Origin: Leptoclinus maculatus
Taxonomy: Eukaryota; Chordata; Actinopteri; Perciformes; Stichaeidae
DNA: 64,000 bases
Direction of reading: 5' to 3'
NCBI GenBank assembly: GCA_032191485.1
Contig: JAVDOI010000018.1
Span: forward strand, 14,340,566 to 14,404,565
Part shown: positions 1 to 10,800 of the stretch, piece by piece
How positions within the stretch are numbered: the first letter of the stretch is position 1
Layout: every line of letters begins with the position of its first letter
Made by a program: the position numbers and the translations under genes
The notes under the pieces: generated by a model
What the model saw: only the letters and a program-made list of their open reading frames with translations
Databases searched by the model: none
Told to the model about the DNA's origin: nothing

Positions 1-99
1 TCCACTGATTCAAATAGTGCGCCGACTATTAAAGCTTATTTTTACACATCTTTTACTTCTTTTAGTAACGATGTGAAGACGGTCTGATTTGCGACTCAC

Positions 100-2584
100 T
101 TGTTCAGCCGGGCCGCCATCACAGTCTTCTGCCAGTTCTGAATCCTCCTCTGCTTTTCATCGAGTGCTGCCTGATACGGAGGAGGAAGTCCCCCCGGCAC
201 CTCACATGTGTCGCCCTCCGTCTGGAACGGCACAACCAGCGTGTGGAACTCATCCGGGGGCAGCAGGCGGTAGCAGGCGGGGTCCGGGTTGGACGACGTG
301 TTGACGAGGCCCTCGTTCCCCAGGAGCAAGGGCTGATCCCAGGCATTGGGGACTACAGCCAGCCCCACGCTGGCCATGTGATCCTCCAGGGAGGGGTAGA
401 ACGTGTGGAAAGGCCCCAGTGTAATGTCTGTGTTTCCCGGGAGGAGCAAGGGGCGGGTGGGCGTCAAGGCGTGGATGGTGCAACGCGACGAGACTCCGAC
501 GGCGATCCTGCCGGCCACACACACCACCCGCAGGTTCTGGCAGCCGTGGATGTGGACGCTGGTCTCAACAGGACCCAGAACCACCGTGCAGTCACGGCAT
601 TTGTCCACACTGACCGATCTGGAGGAGCAACACAACCCATGACGGATGAGCCCCAAGAAGTCCACAACACAAGCTTAATAAACGGAAGCTAATCTTACCT
701 GAGAGGTGAGAGAAGGTATATGAAGGCCTCCGAGCATCGGTGGATTTTGATGTTGGCACCGGTCAGCTTGTCTGAGGTTTTCGCCAGAGTCTGTTTGAAG
801 ACTTGCGACATCAGCACCATCTTACTGCCAGGCGGAGCCGTGTGGGTGTTTCGGGCTATTTTGGCTCTCTTCATGGATCCCTCCACTGGAAGGCACAAAC
901 GGAGAACAAAGTCAAAGAAATGTAGACCGACAGGTAGAAAGAACACTTAACACACACCCTGACTTTTAAGTCCTTCCCCTCAAAATGACTGTACATAAAA
1001 CTTCATTCCAGGAGATTTTAAGATACCTTGTTGAGCCCAGGCTAGTTTTTTGCCAGAGCACAGGCAGGCGGTTATCCCAAAGGGGTTGAGTGTGAGGCTC
1101 TGCTGGAGACACGAGAGGAGCTTGTGCAGGCCGAAGGAGTGGCTGAGCGGGGAGTAGCCGGCTTGTGTCTGGAGCGGACCTTTGGTCAGCAGCCTGTGGA
1201 CGGGCTGAACCGCTCTGCCGTGGCCGACTGAGCCCTCCAGGAGCAGACCCAAGCTCCGCACAGCCTCCAGGGATATCTGGCAGAACACAGACGTGAATAG
1301 TAATTTGTTTGAGAGAAACAAAGCACACATATAGTGGCTATTCTGTAAGCAAAACAATGTAAGTAAAGCCAAGGGGAGCTGCAGATTCGGGTGATAATTC
1401 TCTGTAGTTTCATTACTAGGAGAGACCCCTTTGTCATTTGAATAATTTTTAAAAAAAGCGATTATAGCTGCTTTACGTTAGTTTGCTGTAAAGTAACACT
1501 GGATGTGTCCACAGACCTGGCAATCTCTGAGGGCCTGTCCAGACTGTGACAGCTGGTCAGGCTCCACCAGCAGCTCCAGAATCTCAGCTAGATGGCTTTT
1601 CACAAATGACAGGTGAGCCTGATCGTCCCAGTTCTGCGGAACCAAACAGCAACAAACAAACAAAAAAGGACGATGAGTGGGACATCACGAAGAACCGAGA
1701 GAAGACGATAACATTCACGCTTTAAACGGGATCATGTAGATGCTTCCCACTGGGCAATAGGTAGTAATCAGAATAACAGGATAGTGCAAAGCATGGAATA
1801 ATGTTTCTCTTGCCCTCGACAGTAACAAGGACCTTGTTCTGAGAGCTGGTCTTGGCCTCTCGGTCTGATGGAGAGGGGGAGCGGGTGCGATGACTGGGCC
1901 ACTCTTCACCGATCAGAGAGGTGCGCAGAGACACGCGGTTGACCTGCTGGATGAAGAGGAAGAGGAGGAACTGCAGTGTGTCCACAGACAGCTGGAGTGA
2001 AAGGGAGAAAGATGGTGTGCATATCAATGTGTAGCTCAGACTAGAACTGTGAAGAGCAGGGTTACAACAACAATAACCTCTGCCTGGGGAAGAACACAAT
2101 AATACAGAGTCAAAAACAGGTCATGTGAAACAATGAGATAGCAGGTAGTAAATAGTTTTTTTTACCTTGTTCCTTTGTTGATCCAGCTCACTTTTGGAAG
2201 AGCACTGGGAAAGACACTCTGCCCACTCCAGCCTCTCCTCTGGAGTGTGGCCTATAAGCAGGTCAAAGGTCTCGAAATAGAGCCACGCTAGGTCTTCTGG
2301 AAGCTGTAGCTTTCCACAAGCGATATGCCTCCACATGGGCCAGCCCAAAGCGGGGAAGCAGCCGTCCCGCGTTCGCACGTAGATCGCCATCTTGCGAAGA
2401 TAGTGCAAGCTGAGCTTGGAGAAGGGAGCCACCTACAAAAAAAGCATTCATTCCAGTTATTTTACATTTGCATTCACTGGGCGATATCTTTACAATAAAT
2501 AGATGGGAAGAGTATGCACACCTGCAGGGCACCCAGTAAGAAGGGCTCCATGCGTGGCCATATGCTCACACTGTCTGCCTCCAT
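100..2584 (-). CDS. tbccd1: TBCC domain-containing protein 1, 3' end off window
   Basis: Seven coding exons on the minus strand join in frame: 2584-2522, 2432-2166, 1991-1833, 1633-1517, 1276-1027, 885-699 and 618-100. Together they give 520 codons plus two bases. The start MEADSVSIWPRMEPF is taken because a clean acceptor lies two bases upstream and the peptide aligns with the vertebrate TBCCD1 N-terminus. Later segments (KLSLHYLRK, WRHIACGKLQL, RTSLIGEEWPS, SGKKLAWAQQ, TPTRPLLL, EIPGG-like EVPGG) are diagnostic. The last exon ends at a GTGAGT donor (99-94). An apparent stop just past it is intronic, so the C-terminus (human protein about 557 residues) lies left of the window. The family places the centrosome and Golgi near the nucleus and carries a TBCC/C-CAP domain in its C-terminal half, here in the last two exons. 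The donor at 1832 (GTCCTT) is weak. Identity is secure; exact splice sites are hand-called. Confidence 0.95.
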
Positions 2585-3090
2585 GTCTGAAGAGAAAGGA
2601 CATTAAAAAAAAGATGAGAAAGTCAGACACATGATAGACCGACATGCAGGAATATCACTGTGATTGTTTTGCATTACAGAGACACTAGATGGAGAGATTA
2701 ACTGATGAGAGAGCTGAGGAGCAGCCTGTCTGTATGTTATAAAGATGACCATACAAGTGCACAACCATGAATATGAACCAGCTTTAATGGCAAATTATGG
2801 GTACAGATAAAAGAAACATACAGCTAAACACAAGGACAACAAAGCTGGTATATTCATGTAATAGTGGATGTAAGAGTTATAGTTATTGCACGGTTAATAA
2901 CACAATCAAATCCGTCTGTCGTTCATTTAACATGGTGGCAGATACCTCCTGTAATGCTCCGCTGGCAACTGACTGCTCATGTCATCAACACCTGACTTTG
3001 CATCATAAGTTTGCTAACTTAGCTACCGTTAGCTAGCACGGCTAACAAGGCAAAAGGAGGACTAGGAGACGACCGTGTCTTTGCTCTTAC

Positions 3091-3250
3091 TTTCAGCCTC
3101 TGTCTTCGTCCAGGTACAGCGATGTTCCGTCTCGACGGGTCACTCATAAGTGAAAGTAAAGACGAGAAACGAGTCCTGTCGTTGAGCCCCGGTTTGTTGT
3201 GATTTGAGGCAGACCTGTCTCACGTCTACCCGTTCTTCCTATTTGGCGCC
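3091..3250 (-). promoter_or_regulatory. tbccd1: tbccd1 promoter and noncoding first exon (candidate)
   Basis: On the minus strand a good donor (GTAAGA) begins at 3090. It follows a CpG-containing stretch and lies about 500 bases upstream of the first coding exon's acceptor (2588-2587). This fits a short noncoding exon ending at 3091. The transcription start itself cannot be read. The intervening 2587-3090 would then be intron 1; it contains nothing else that I recognise apart from GCTAGC/GTTAGC motifs near 3010-3045. Confidence 0.5.
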
Positions 3251-3558
3251 CTCTCCTCTAAAGCTGACATCTGTTGCGCGCAGCTCGCGGGGGCGCGCTT
3301 TAGACTTCTTCTTTTTTTTCTTTTCTTCTTCTTCTTTCTTATTTTTTGAGGTTTATTGGCGGTTGGCAAACAATGAATTGGCGCATTACCGCCACCAACT
3401 GGTATGGAGTGTGGATCAGGATGTCTAGTACTTAACTATATTAAACAGAATAAAATAAAAAATAAAGAAAACAACCGCTTTAGACTCCACCGAGGGTGGA
3501 TGAGATATGTTTCTTTATTCTTAAGGAACACAGAGTTTTTTTTATTGAAATACAGGGA

Positions 3559-3973
3559 TAATTATGGAAGCCCATTCCCGCCAGCAAAAATAAGATAAGA
3601 TCACAAAAAAAAAATAGTAACTTAAAAAAAAAAAAAAAAAATGTAATTCACAAAAAAAATTAATAAATCCACCCACAAAATAAATAATAATAATTCTAAT
3701 AATTTTACTTTTTTTCCATCTGTAACCATAACACTGACCAGATTTTTCCAGTTGCTATAGAAAGTCGAAATTATGAGATACTTTAACACAACAGTCATAG
3801 AAGCAGCTATGACATATAAATGGATTGTGAGTACATTGAAGACTTAAAACGTGGCTTTACAACACATGAAATACAGATGATGTTTCACATGGATTGTACT
3901 GAGCAAAACGCACCCTTGAAGCTCTGGAGTATAAAGAATGAAACCAATGTGGCTGAGGTGGCGACCAATAAAC
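3559..3973 (+). repeat. Left inner arm of the foldback
   Basis: This arm runs through GGAAGCCCATTCCCGCCAGC, TGTAATTCACAAAAAAA, CCACCCACAAAATAAATAAT, CATAACACTGACCAGATTTT and TGGCTGAGGTGGCGACCAAT. All reappear as reverse complements in the right arm with few differences, the main ones being lengths of A/T runs. Confidence 0.85.
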
Positions 3974-4101
3974 CTATGGAAGCCCATTCACGCCAGCAAA
4001 AAAATAAAAAATAAGAAATCACCAAAAAAAAAAAAATAATTAATTCACAAAAAATAAAAATTAATTCACAAAAAAAATAAAAAATAATAATTAATTCACA
4101 A

Positions 4102-4140
<39 letters not shown>

Positions 4141-4199
4141 TTATTTTTTTTAACTTTTTCTCTGTCAGCAAAAAAGAAAAAAAAAAAAGATGTTTCCAG

Positions 4200-4725
4200 T
4201 TGCTGTTTATTGGTCGCCACCTCAGCCACATTGGTTTCATTCTTTATACTCCAGAGCTGTTTCTTGCTTAACATTCTATTCAAGGGTGCGTTTGCTCAGT
4301 ACAATCCATGTGAAACATCATCTGTATTTCATGTGTTGTAAAGCCACGTTTTAAAGAAGTCTTCAATGTACTCACAATCCATTCATATGTCATAGCTGCT
4401 TCTATGACTGTTGTGTTAAAGTATCTCATAATTTCGACTTTCTATAGCAACTGGAAAAATCTGGTCAGTGTTATGGTTACAGATGGATGCACCAAAAGTT
4501 TTTTGGTTTTTTTTGCTGGTGGAAAAAAAGTAAAATTAAAAAAAATTAAAAATTATTAGAATTATTATTATTTATTTTGTGGGTGGATTCTTTTTTTAAA
4601 TTTTTTTTTTGTGAATTACATTTTTTTTCTTTTTGTTTTTTTTAGTGATCTAATTTTTTTCTTTTTTTTTTTTAGTGATCTTTTTGGGTTTTTTTGCTTG
4701 CGGGAATGGGCTTCCATAGATAATG
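4200..4725 (-). repeat. Right inner arm of the foldback
   Basis: This is the reverse complement of the left arm: ATTGGTCGCCACCTCAGCCA (4210), AAAATCTGGTCAGTGTTATG (about 4455), ATTATTTTGTGGGTGGATTC (about 4570) and GCGGGAATGGGCTTCCAT (about 4701). A short additional segment near 4263-4280 (CTTGCTTAACATTCTATT) is absent from the left arm, so the arms have begun to diverge. The centre between the arms (3974-4199) holds a third partial copy of the GGAAGCCCATTC motif and an (AT)n run at 4107-4138. Confidence 0.85.
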
Positions 4726-4925
4726 TACAAGGGTGCTGGTTAGAGTGCTTGTTATTATTATTATATATATATATACATATTTTTTTTTTGGGGGGGGGGT
4801 AAATATTGTAAGTCTTTTGTCTGATCCACACTCCGGAGCAGAAGGTGGCGGTAATTTACCAATAAGATGGATGCCAACCACCGTAAAACCAGAAGAAGAA
4901 GAAAAAGAAGTATGTTTCTTTAATG

Positions 4926-5074
4926 GAGGGCGGGGTTTTTTTTGTGACTGAGACATCCAGTGGGCGGGCTCTCTCTGGCAGGAGGAAGAAGGCTTGTGAC
5001 GGGCAGCCGGGATCCAAACCTTCAAAAGCCGGCTGTTCTTTTTGCTACTTCCTATTACAAAACACAAGGAATCA
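4926..5074 (+). promoter_or_regulatory. dnajb11: dnajb11 proximal promoter and 5' UTR (candidate)
   Basis: This is the short stretch between the end of the foldback and the start codon. It is more GC-rich than its surroundings and contains GGGCGGG (GC box, about 4962) and GACGGGCAGCCGGG. I see no TATA box and no full ER stress element (CCAAT-N9-CCACG). The exact start of transcription is unknown. Confidence 0.45.
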
Positions 5075-8000
5075 ATGGCTACCAAAGGGATGAATCTCTG
5101 CAATGTCTGCTGTCTGCTTCTTTACGTTATCACGGCGGTGCTTGCTGGGTAAGTCTCGTGCTTGGACGTACAGTTTGAACAGCATCGCCAGGTGGTACAC
5201 ATGTTTCACTGTGATTGGTCCAGACCAGGTCTCACGTGTGTGGAGTGGACTGGAGCAGGTTCACACACACAGAGCTAGCGTGCTAATAAGAGTTTTCTTT
5301 GTGTTTTTGCTGTTATCTAGCTTCGTGTTTATATATTGGACTATAACGGCTGTGTTTTTGAATGGCAAGCTAGCTTAGTTAGCCAGGAGCTAGCCTTCAT
5401 AGCAGCTACGCTATACCCGGCTTCCTCCTAGCTAGCTAGCTTACTGTTTATCATCATAATTCAGCCTGTAAACAACAGTGTTCTGTCACTACAGCCTTGT
5501 CTTGTAACGTACATTTTGCTCTCTGTGTGTCGTCGATAACTCCTTGTTACACCCCCCCCCCCCCCCTTCTCTCTCTCGTAGACGAGATTTCTACCAGATC
5601 TTGGGGGTGACTAAGAGTGCATCAATCAGGGACATCAAGAAGGCCTACAGAAAGCTGGCTCTCCAGTTACACCCCGACAGAAACCAAGACGACCCGAAAG
5701 CGGCAGACAAATTTGCAGACTTGGGATCAGCTTATGAGGTGATACAAAAGTCTTTTTTGTACGCTAGCTATTTGGTTTGTTGTTGGAAACGGCACGGCCA
5801 CTGTGATTGGTCGACTAGACCGTGTGGCCGCATCTGATTGGCTGTGACGAAGCACAGCTGGCGGCCAGGAAAGCCAGACGTGGATAAATGGGAGGGGACT
5901 CGGATAAGATCTGCAGGTGTTTCTTCTAACAAATGTTCACATTGCTCTTAAAATAACTAACTGTGATTAGTCAGTATGATCTGATATACAAGGAGTGGAC
6001 ACAATATTACACAAACGCATGTATAGTATGATACAATTAAGTATTTATAGCTATATGCTACTTCTTATCCACATCTATAGATCATATCTGTATATTTATT
6101 CATATTTTATACTTTCACCTTTATTACTATTTTTACATTGGCACTCTTTCCTACTTTGTACTGCAACTGCTGCTCCTTTCGGGGTAAATATAGTTTTATC
6201 TTATCTTATTTAACCCTGTTATGCAAATAGTACTACTTTTGTGAACATTCTTGTATGCAAATCGTGTTCAAGTGTTCGTGTGTTTGTGGTACAATTTGTT
6301 TGTTCTGTGACTGACGGGTTGTTGTTGTTTTTTAGGTGCTCTCAGATGAGGAGAAAAGGAAACAGTACGACGCGTACGGAGAAGATGGACTCAAAGAGGG
6401 TCACCACAGCTCACACAACGATATCTTCTCCAGGTTGGTTTCTTGAGCTCAGGTTATTTTTTTACAGTCACATTCACCATGTTTTAATAACAAAACTGTT
6501 ACATTTTTCAATCTTTAGACATAAATTCAACCAAAACTAGGTAGAGATAAAGATACCACTTGTGATTAGGATGAATCAACCCTTCAGGGAAATGTGTTTC
6601 TGCGATATTTGCTACAAACGTGCTCCAAATAAACCGTTTTTAATTTGGAATGATGCTAAATCAAATCAAATCACAGATTAAATTGTGTTTTTGTCTATAT
6701 GTCTATACTTTGTCCTCCTTCTGTAGCTTCTTTGGTGACTTTGGGTTCATGTTTGGAGGCAATCGACAGCAACAGGACAGGAACATCCCCAGAGGAAATG
6801 ACATCATACTAGACCTGGAGGTCATGCTTGAAGAGGTGTACTCTGGGAACTTTGTCGAGGTGAGGGGAAAATCCTGCTCACTAAATCAACAACCTGCACT
6901 TATTAATCATATTAAGTGGAATGTGTCACGACTGCGTGTTTTGATTTGACACACATTGACATCATTTAAGTTCCGTCACGCTGCAAAAATGTGCCGATTC
7001 ATCGTCTGATTTACTCCCCGCTTTGTCGCACAGGTTGTTCGTAACAAGCCTATAGCCAAAGAAGCCCCCGGCAAGAGGAAGTGTAACTGCAGACAGGAGA
7101 TGAGGACGACGCAGCTCGGACCCGGCCGCTTCCAGATGACTCAGGAGATGGTGTGCGATGAGTGTCCCAATGTGAAGTAAGTCATTGTATTCATTTGTTT
7201 AGGTGTACCAAATAAATGGGCAGAGGTGTATATCAGAGGTGTGATAACACCTATTATCGCAGCACTTGTTTTATTTATTATGTACTGTTCACCACAGGCT
7301 GGTAAATGAAGAGAGAACCTTGGAGGTAGAAATTGAACAAGGAGTCCGAGATGAAATGGAGTACCCTTTCATTGGAGAAGGTAAATCTACGCAAAGCTTA
7401 TTATAAATCAACTGTTTTTTTTTAATATGACCTGTTATTAACGTCTTTATTTGTGACCACAGGGGAACCTCACATCGACGGCGAACCGGGAGATCTACGC
7501 TTCCGCATCAAAGTGCTAAAGTATGAACAGGCTGTATTTATTGAGTCTGTGATTTGCAACACAAATACCTTTTTATTGCAGAATATTTGACCAGTGACAA
7601 ACGGTAACGTGATGCTTTTTCTTTTTAGACATCCTGTGTTTGAGCGCAGAGGAGACGACCTGTACACAAACGTCACCATCTCCCTGGTGGAGGCACTGGT
7701 GGGCTTTGAGATGGACATCGAACATTTGGACGGACACAAGGTTCTGTACATACCTGGTATCATTCTCTTATTCGCTGTCGCTCTATTAGAGCCTGGCAAT
7801 GTAAAGCTGGTAAACAACTGTAAAGAGGTGTATGGGAATTTGCCAGTTGAATTGAGTCGTTGCATCCATCTTTGCCTCACAGGTCCATATAGTGAGGGAT
7901 AAGATCACAAAGCCCGGTGCTCGAATGTGGAAGAAGGGAGAGGGCCTGCCAAACTTTGACAACATCAACATCCGAGGTTCCCTCATCGTCACCTTCGATG

Positions 8001-8283
8001 TGGAGTTTCCTCAGACGCAGCTCGACGACCAGCAGAAAGATGGTGAGAATGAAGGTTCAGGGACGTGTTTGGACATTTGTCCTGGAAGGATCAGTGTTGG
8101 GAGAAAAGTTACTTTATGTCACAACAGAATCACAGCACATGTTTGTAGCTTGTCTGATGTTTGAAAACGTGTATACATTGATCTGCTGCTGTTAACAGTC
8201 CTCGTTCTGCTGTTGCAGGTATCCGGGGTCTTCTGAAGCAGGGCTCTGTGCAGAAGGTTTATAATGGACTCCAAGGATTCTAG
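5075..8283 (+). CDS. dnajb11: DnaJ homolog B11, ER-lumenal Hsp40 (ERdj3), complete
   Basis: Ten coding exons: 5075-5148, 5582-5738, 6336-6433, 6727-6859, 7034-7176, 7298-7380, 7463-7520, 7629-7740, 7883-8042 and 8219-8283. They total 1083 nt, or 360 residues plus TAG (human about 358). All junction phases agree. Exon 1 encodes a hydrophobic signal peptide (CLLLYVITAVLAG). Exons 2-3 hold the J domain with the catalytic HPD motif (LQLHPDRNQDD). A G/F-rich stretch follows (SFFGDFGFMFGG), then the cysteine-containing substrate-binding region (KCNCRQEM, VCDECPNVK) and the C-terminal domain (GRFQMTQEMV, HPVFERRGDDLYTNV, GSVQKVYNGLQGF). The family stimulates BiP ATPase and binds unfolded clients in the ER lumen. 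The donor after exon 8 (GTTCTG) is non-ideal, but the join to VHIVRDKI is clear. It is divergent to tbccd1, an arrangement also found in mammals. Confidence 0.97.
5780..6215. repeat. dnajb11 intron 2 with degenerate retroposon-like tail
   Basis: The second intron (5739-6335) contains two ATTGG boxes (about 5808 and 5837) and a T/A-rich segment. That segment ends with TTTCGGGGTAAATATAG followed by TTTTATCTTATCTTATTT, which resembles the (GATAA)n tails of fish LINE/SINE retroposons in reverse. A similar GATAAGATAAGATAAAGATA string occurs at about 45675. The call is weak. Confidence 0.3.
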
Positions 8284-8326
8284 CGCACCAACACACACAC
8301 ACACACAGCTTGGACTGAGTTATCTG

Positions 8327-8357
<31 letters not shown>

Positions 8358-9312
8358 TCTTCAATCAACAGGACCGTGCTCCATGATTCTGGCCAGGGTG
8401 TATTTATTATTTTCAGATTGTTCTCAGGGTGGCTTGAACCCAATTTGTTTTTAATGCTCTACATTTTGACGGCAGTGGCACAATTGCAGGTGTTTTATTT
8501 GAAGTGTATAAATGGAAAGGATGCCATGTCTTTGTTTTACTTTTTTTTCTCCCCAAGTTATATTGCAATAAGGCCTTTTCTTTTTGTTTATTTTAAAAAG
8601 CTAAATCCCTTCTTTCTCTCTGAGTGAACTTAATCTACTAATGTGTCAGTCACTGTACCTTTCTGTGTACAGCCCACGACATCTGCTGAAGAAGACAAGC
8701 CTTTCCCAACTTTTGAACAACTTTCAACCTGTGCAAGACATTTTTTTTTTATTAGTTTTACGAGTGTAACAGCTTCGCCTTTTTGACTGACGAAACTTTA
8801 TTTTTGTTCTGGTCAGGCTCCTGTTCAACAATACTTTGTAAATAGGGAAGTACGAAGCTCATCTGTTGTGTTTTAGTTTTTCTAATTTATGTTGGCTCTT
8901 ACTTGTCTGTTTACACGTTGCAACGGGAGAACTGTCCGCAATGCACAACCCCCCACGTTCACTGTGACGAGAGTTGACCTCTTAAATTAATCGGTGACGT
9001 TTTATTATTTTTTGGAATGAGGTGAACGTCCTCCAGCGCCACTGTAGGAACATTTAGTTTGACACACCTTCGACACTCTCCCTGTCTGGGCTGAACAAAG
9101 GGACCTCACACCATAGAGAATCAGCATCCCTGATGCTGTTCCTCCTGACTGGCAACCGTTTGGTTTATGACGCGGTTTTAGGATTTTACTTCCCTCTGTT
9201 TTTACTACCGACTGCAACGCTGCCTCCCAACGTTATGAGAGTGTCATGGCCTTAGGGGGGGGATGATGTACTTTTGACTGACGATATAAATAAAGATTTC
9301 TACAAATTCTGA
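8284..9312 (+). other. dnajb11: dnajb11 3' UTR
   Basis: After the TAG at 8281-8283 the sequence has no coding features. It contains short CA runs (8289-8307, 8338-8357) and T-rich stretches, and reaches an AATAAA at 9289-9294. This gives a 3' UTR of about 1.0 kb, with cleavage expected some 10-25 bases after the signal. Confidence 0.75.
9289..9294 (+). terminator. dnajb11: Polyadenylation signal AATAAA of dnajb11
   Basis: Canonical AATAAA inside ATATAAATAAAG, about 1 kb past the stop codon, followed by a T/G-containing stretch (TTTCTACAAATTCTGATGAG). Confidence 0.7.
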
Positions 9313-9839
9313 TGAGATGTCATACCCCGGCTTCACCAGCAGATGACGTCAGAGTCTAGTTTGTGGCCATTAGTGAGGAACCATGACCTCCGAGCTGCAG
9401 TGAGTGCAGTGCCGGACTTTTCTTTCCCTGAACTGAGTCAGGTAGCACATCCTGAAATGTCTAACTGACCAAAATAATAAAAAATCCCTCAATATGAGAG
9501 GGGTTTCTTACTGTTTCATTGGTTTTGGGGAACATTACCTGTATTACTGTAATAATATGCAAATCAATAGGCTACAGATTTGTCGAATTGTTTCCAATTT
9601 GTTTAATTATTACGGTTTCGATTTAAGGATTTGTAACAATCAGTAAATGTAAGGTCTCCCGAGACAACATTCAAAGCACCATTTATTTACTGTCAGCAGA
9701 TTTATGAGGGAAATTACTTCTTTCAAGCTGAAAACCTGCATCAGTTTATACTCATGTTTCTGTATGTTTGTTAGGACTAATTTCATTCTTAGACCTTGAA
9801 AGTGAACAGTTTTGTGAGGGTGGAGACATTTTGCCTGCT

Positions 9840-10800
9840 AAGGGTTTAGGCGGGAGATAATGGTGGTTCAACCTGCATCAACTGATTTTTTTTTTGTCCA
9901 CCTGGGGACAATACAATAAGCTGTAAACACACAATTGACACAATATCACTTTATAGAGCTTCAGCTAAATGCCTATTTACACATCCAGCAGAAGCAGAAA
10001 ACAAGTTTCTGCCTACCTGACAAACATGAGACCAATGTTCGCTCATCTTTTAGCTCCGTTTTGTTCTCCACCAACTACTGGGGCAAACAACATTAACGGT
10101 TCTCTACGACATTCAAATAATGATTTGCTACAATAAGATATAGTGGAGTAATGGCGTCCTGAGCAGATAATTAAGTCATTCTCCCTCTCTGTGTTGTAAT
10201 CAGAGCTTCACTGGGTTTTGTTGACAGCAGGGCCGGCTGCGCATGTTTTTTAGTACACGTGAGCGTGACCCGCTAGCTAGCTAGCTCATGGCCGCCGCTC
10301 TGCACTGCTCTCTCATGGAGGTTACGGCTGATAACGCCGTTTTTTGCACTGTTCGTGTTGTTAGCACCGTTAGCCGCTAGCCACTGGCTCAACTGTCGCC
10401 ATATTGAGAACCTTTTGGAGGCTGTACGCTCCGAATGTAGAATCTAGCACCTTTAAATATTCCACTATATTCACCCGCTAGTTGATAACGTTGTCTGACG
10501 GTTATTAGCTTTTGTTTTGCTGCTGCTATTTGCAGAAAGCTGTGAACTGAGACAAAAAAAGTGGACCACAACTCTAAAACAATTTGCTAAAACACTCCAT
10601 AGAGAGGAACCCCAAAGTAATAACTCTGTGGATTTGACATTTTTCCCGATTCTTCAACTCGTAGTCTTCTTCAGCCAAAAAGCTCAGGTAAAGCCACTGT
10701 AAGCTACCTATCCAGCACCAAACGGTTAGTTAGCGACTAGCTGGTGAACATGACGGAACGTTTAGCATTATAAAATATTGATTAATGCAGCTTTACGGTT
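9840..10800. repeat. Degenerate dispersed fish repeat
   Basis: The block includes GAAGCAGAAAACAAGTTTCT, TCCACCAACTACTGGGGCAA, GCTAGCTAGCTAGCTCATGG and GAACATGACGGAACGTTTAG. I recognise this combination as a commonly dispersed percomorph element, here eroded. It has no open frame of note. From 9313 to 9839 I see nothing specific. Recognition is from memory and no search was possible. Confidence 0.4.

Larger units (their letters stand above)
3300..4925. mobile_element. Nested foldback (long inverted repeat) element
   Basis: Two layers of inverted repeats share one centre. Outer arms: about 3304-3425 (TTTATTGGCGGTTGGC, ATTACCGCCACC, GTGTGGATCAG) and about 4818-4920, which carries the reverse complements in the opposite order, including GAAGGTGGCGGTAAT. 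Inner arms: about 3559-3973 and 4200-4725. The outer sequence with its GAAGAAGAAG tail is a familiar dispersed element of fish genomes. No transposase frame is visible; the open frames here are A/T-run translations. It occupies most of the space between the divergent tbccd1 and dnajb11 promoters. It is either a foldback-type non-autonomous transposon or two copies inserted head to head. Confidence 0.75.

Noticed and set aside
96..98. TGA as the tbccd1 stop codon
   Set aside because: It overlaps a strong GTGAGT donor, and the protein would lack the conserved C-terminus found in vertebrates.
5200..5850. ER stress element in dnajb11 introns around the ATTGG boxes
   Set aside because: No ATTGG box has a CGTGG partner at the nine-base spacing or the ERSE-II arrangement.
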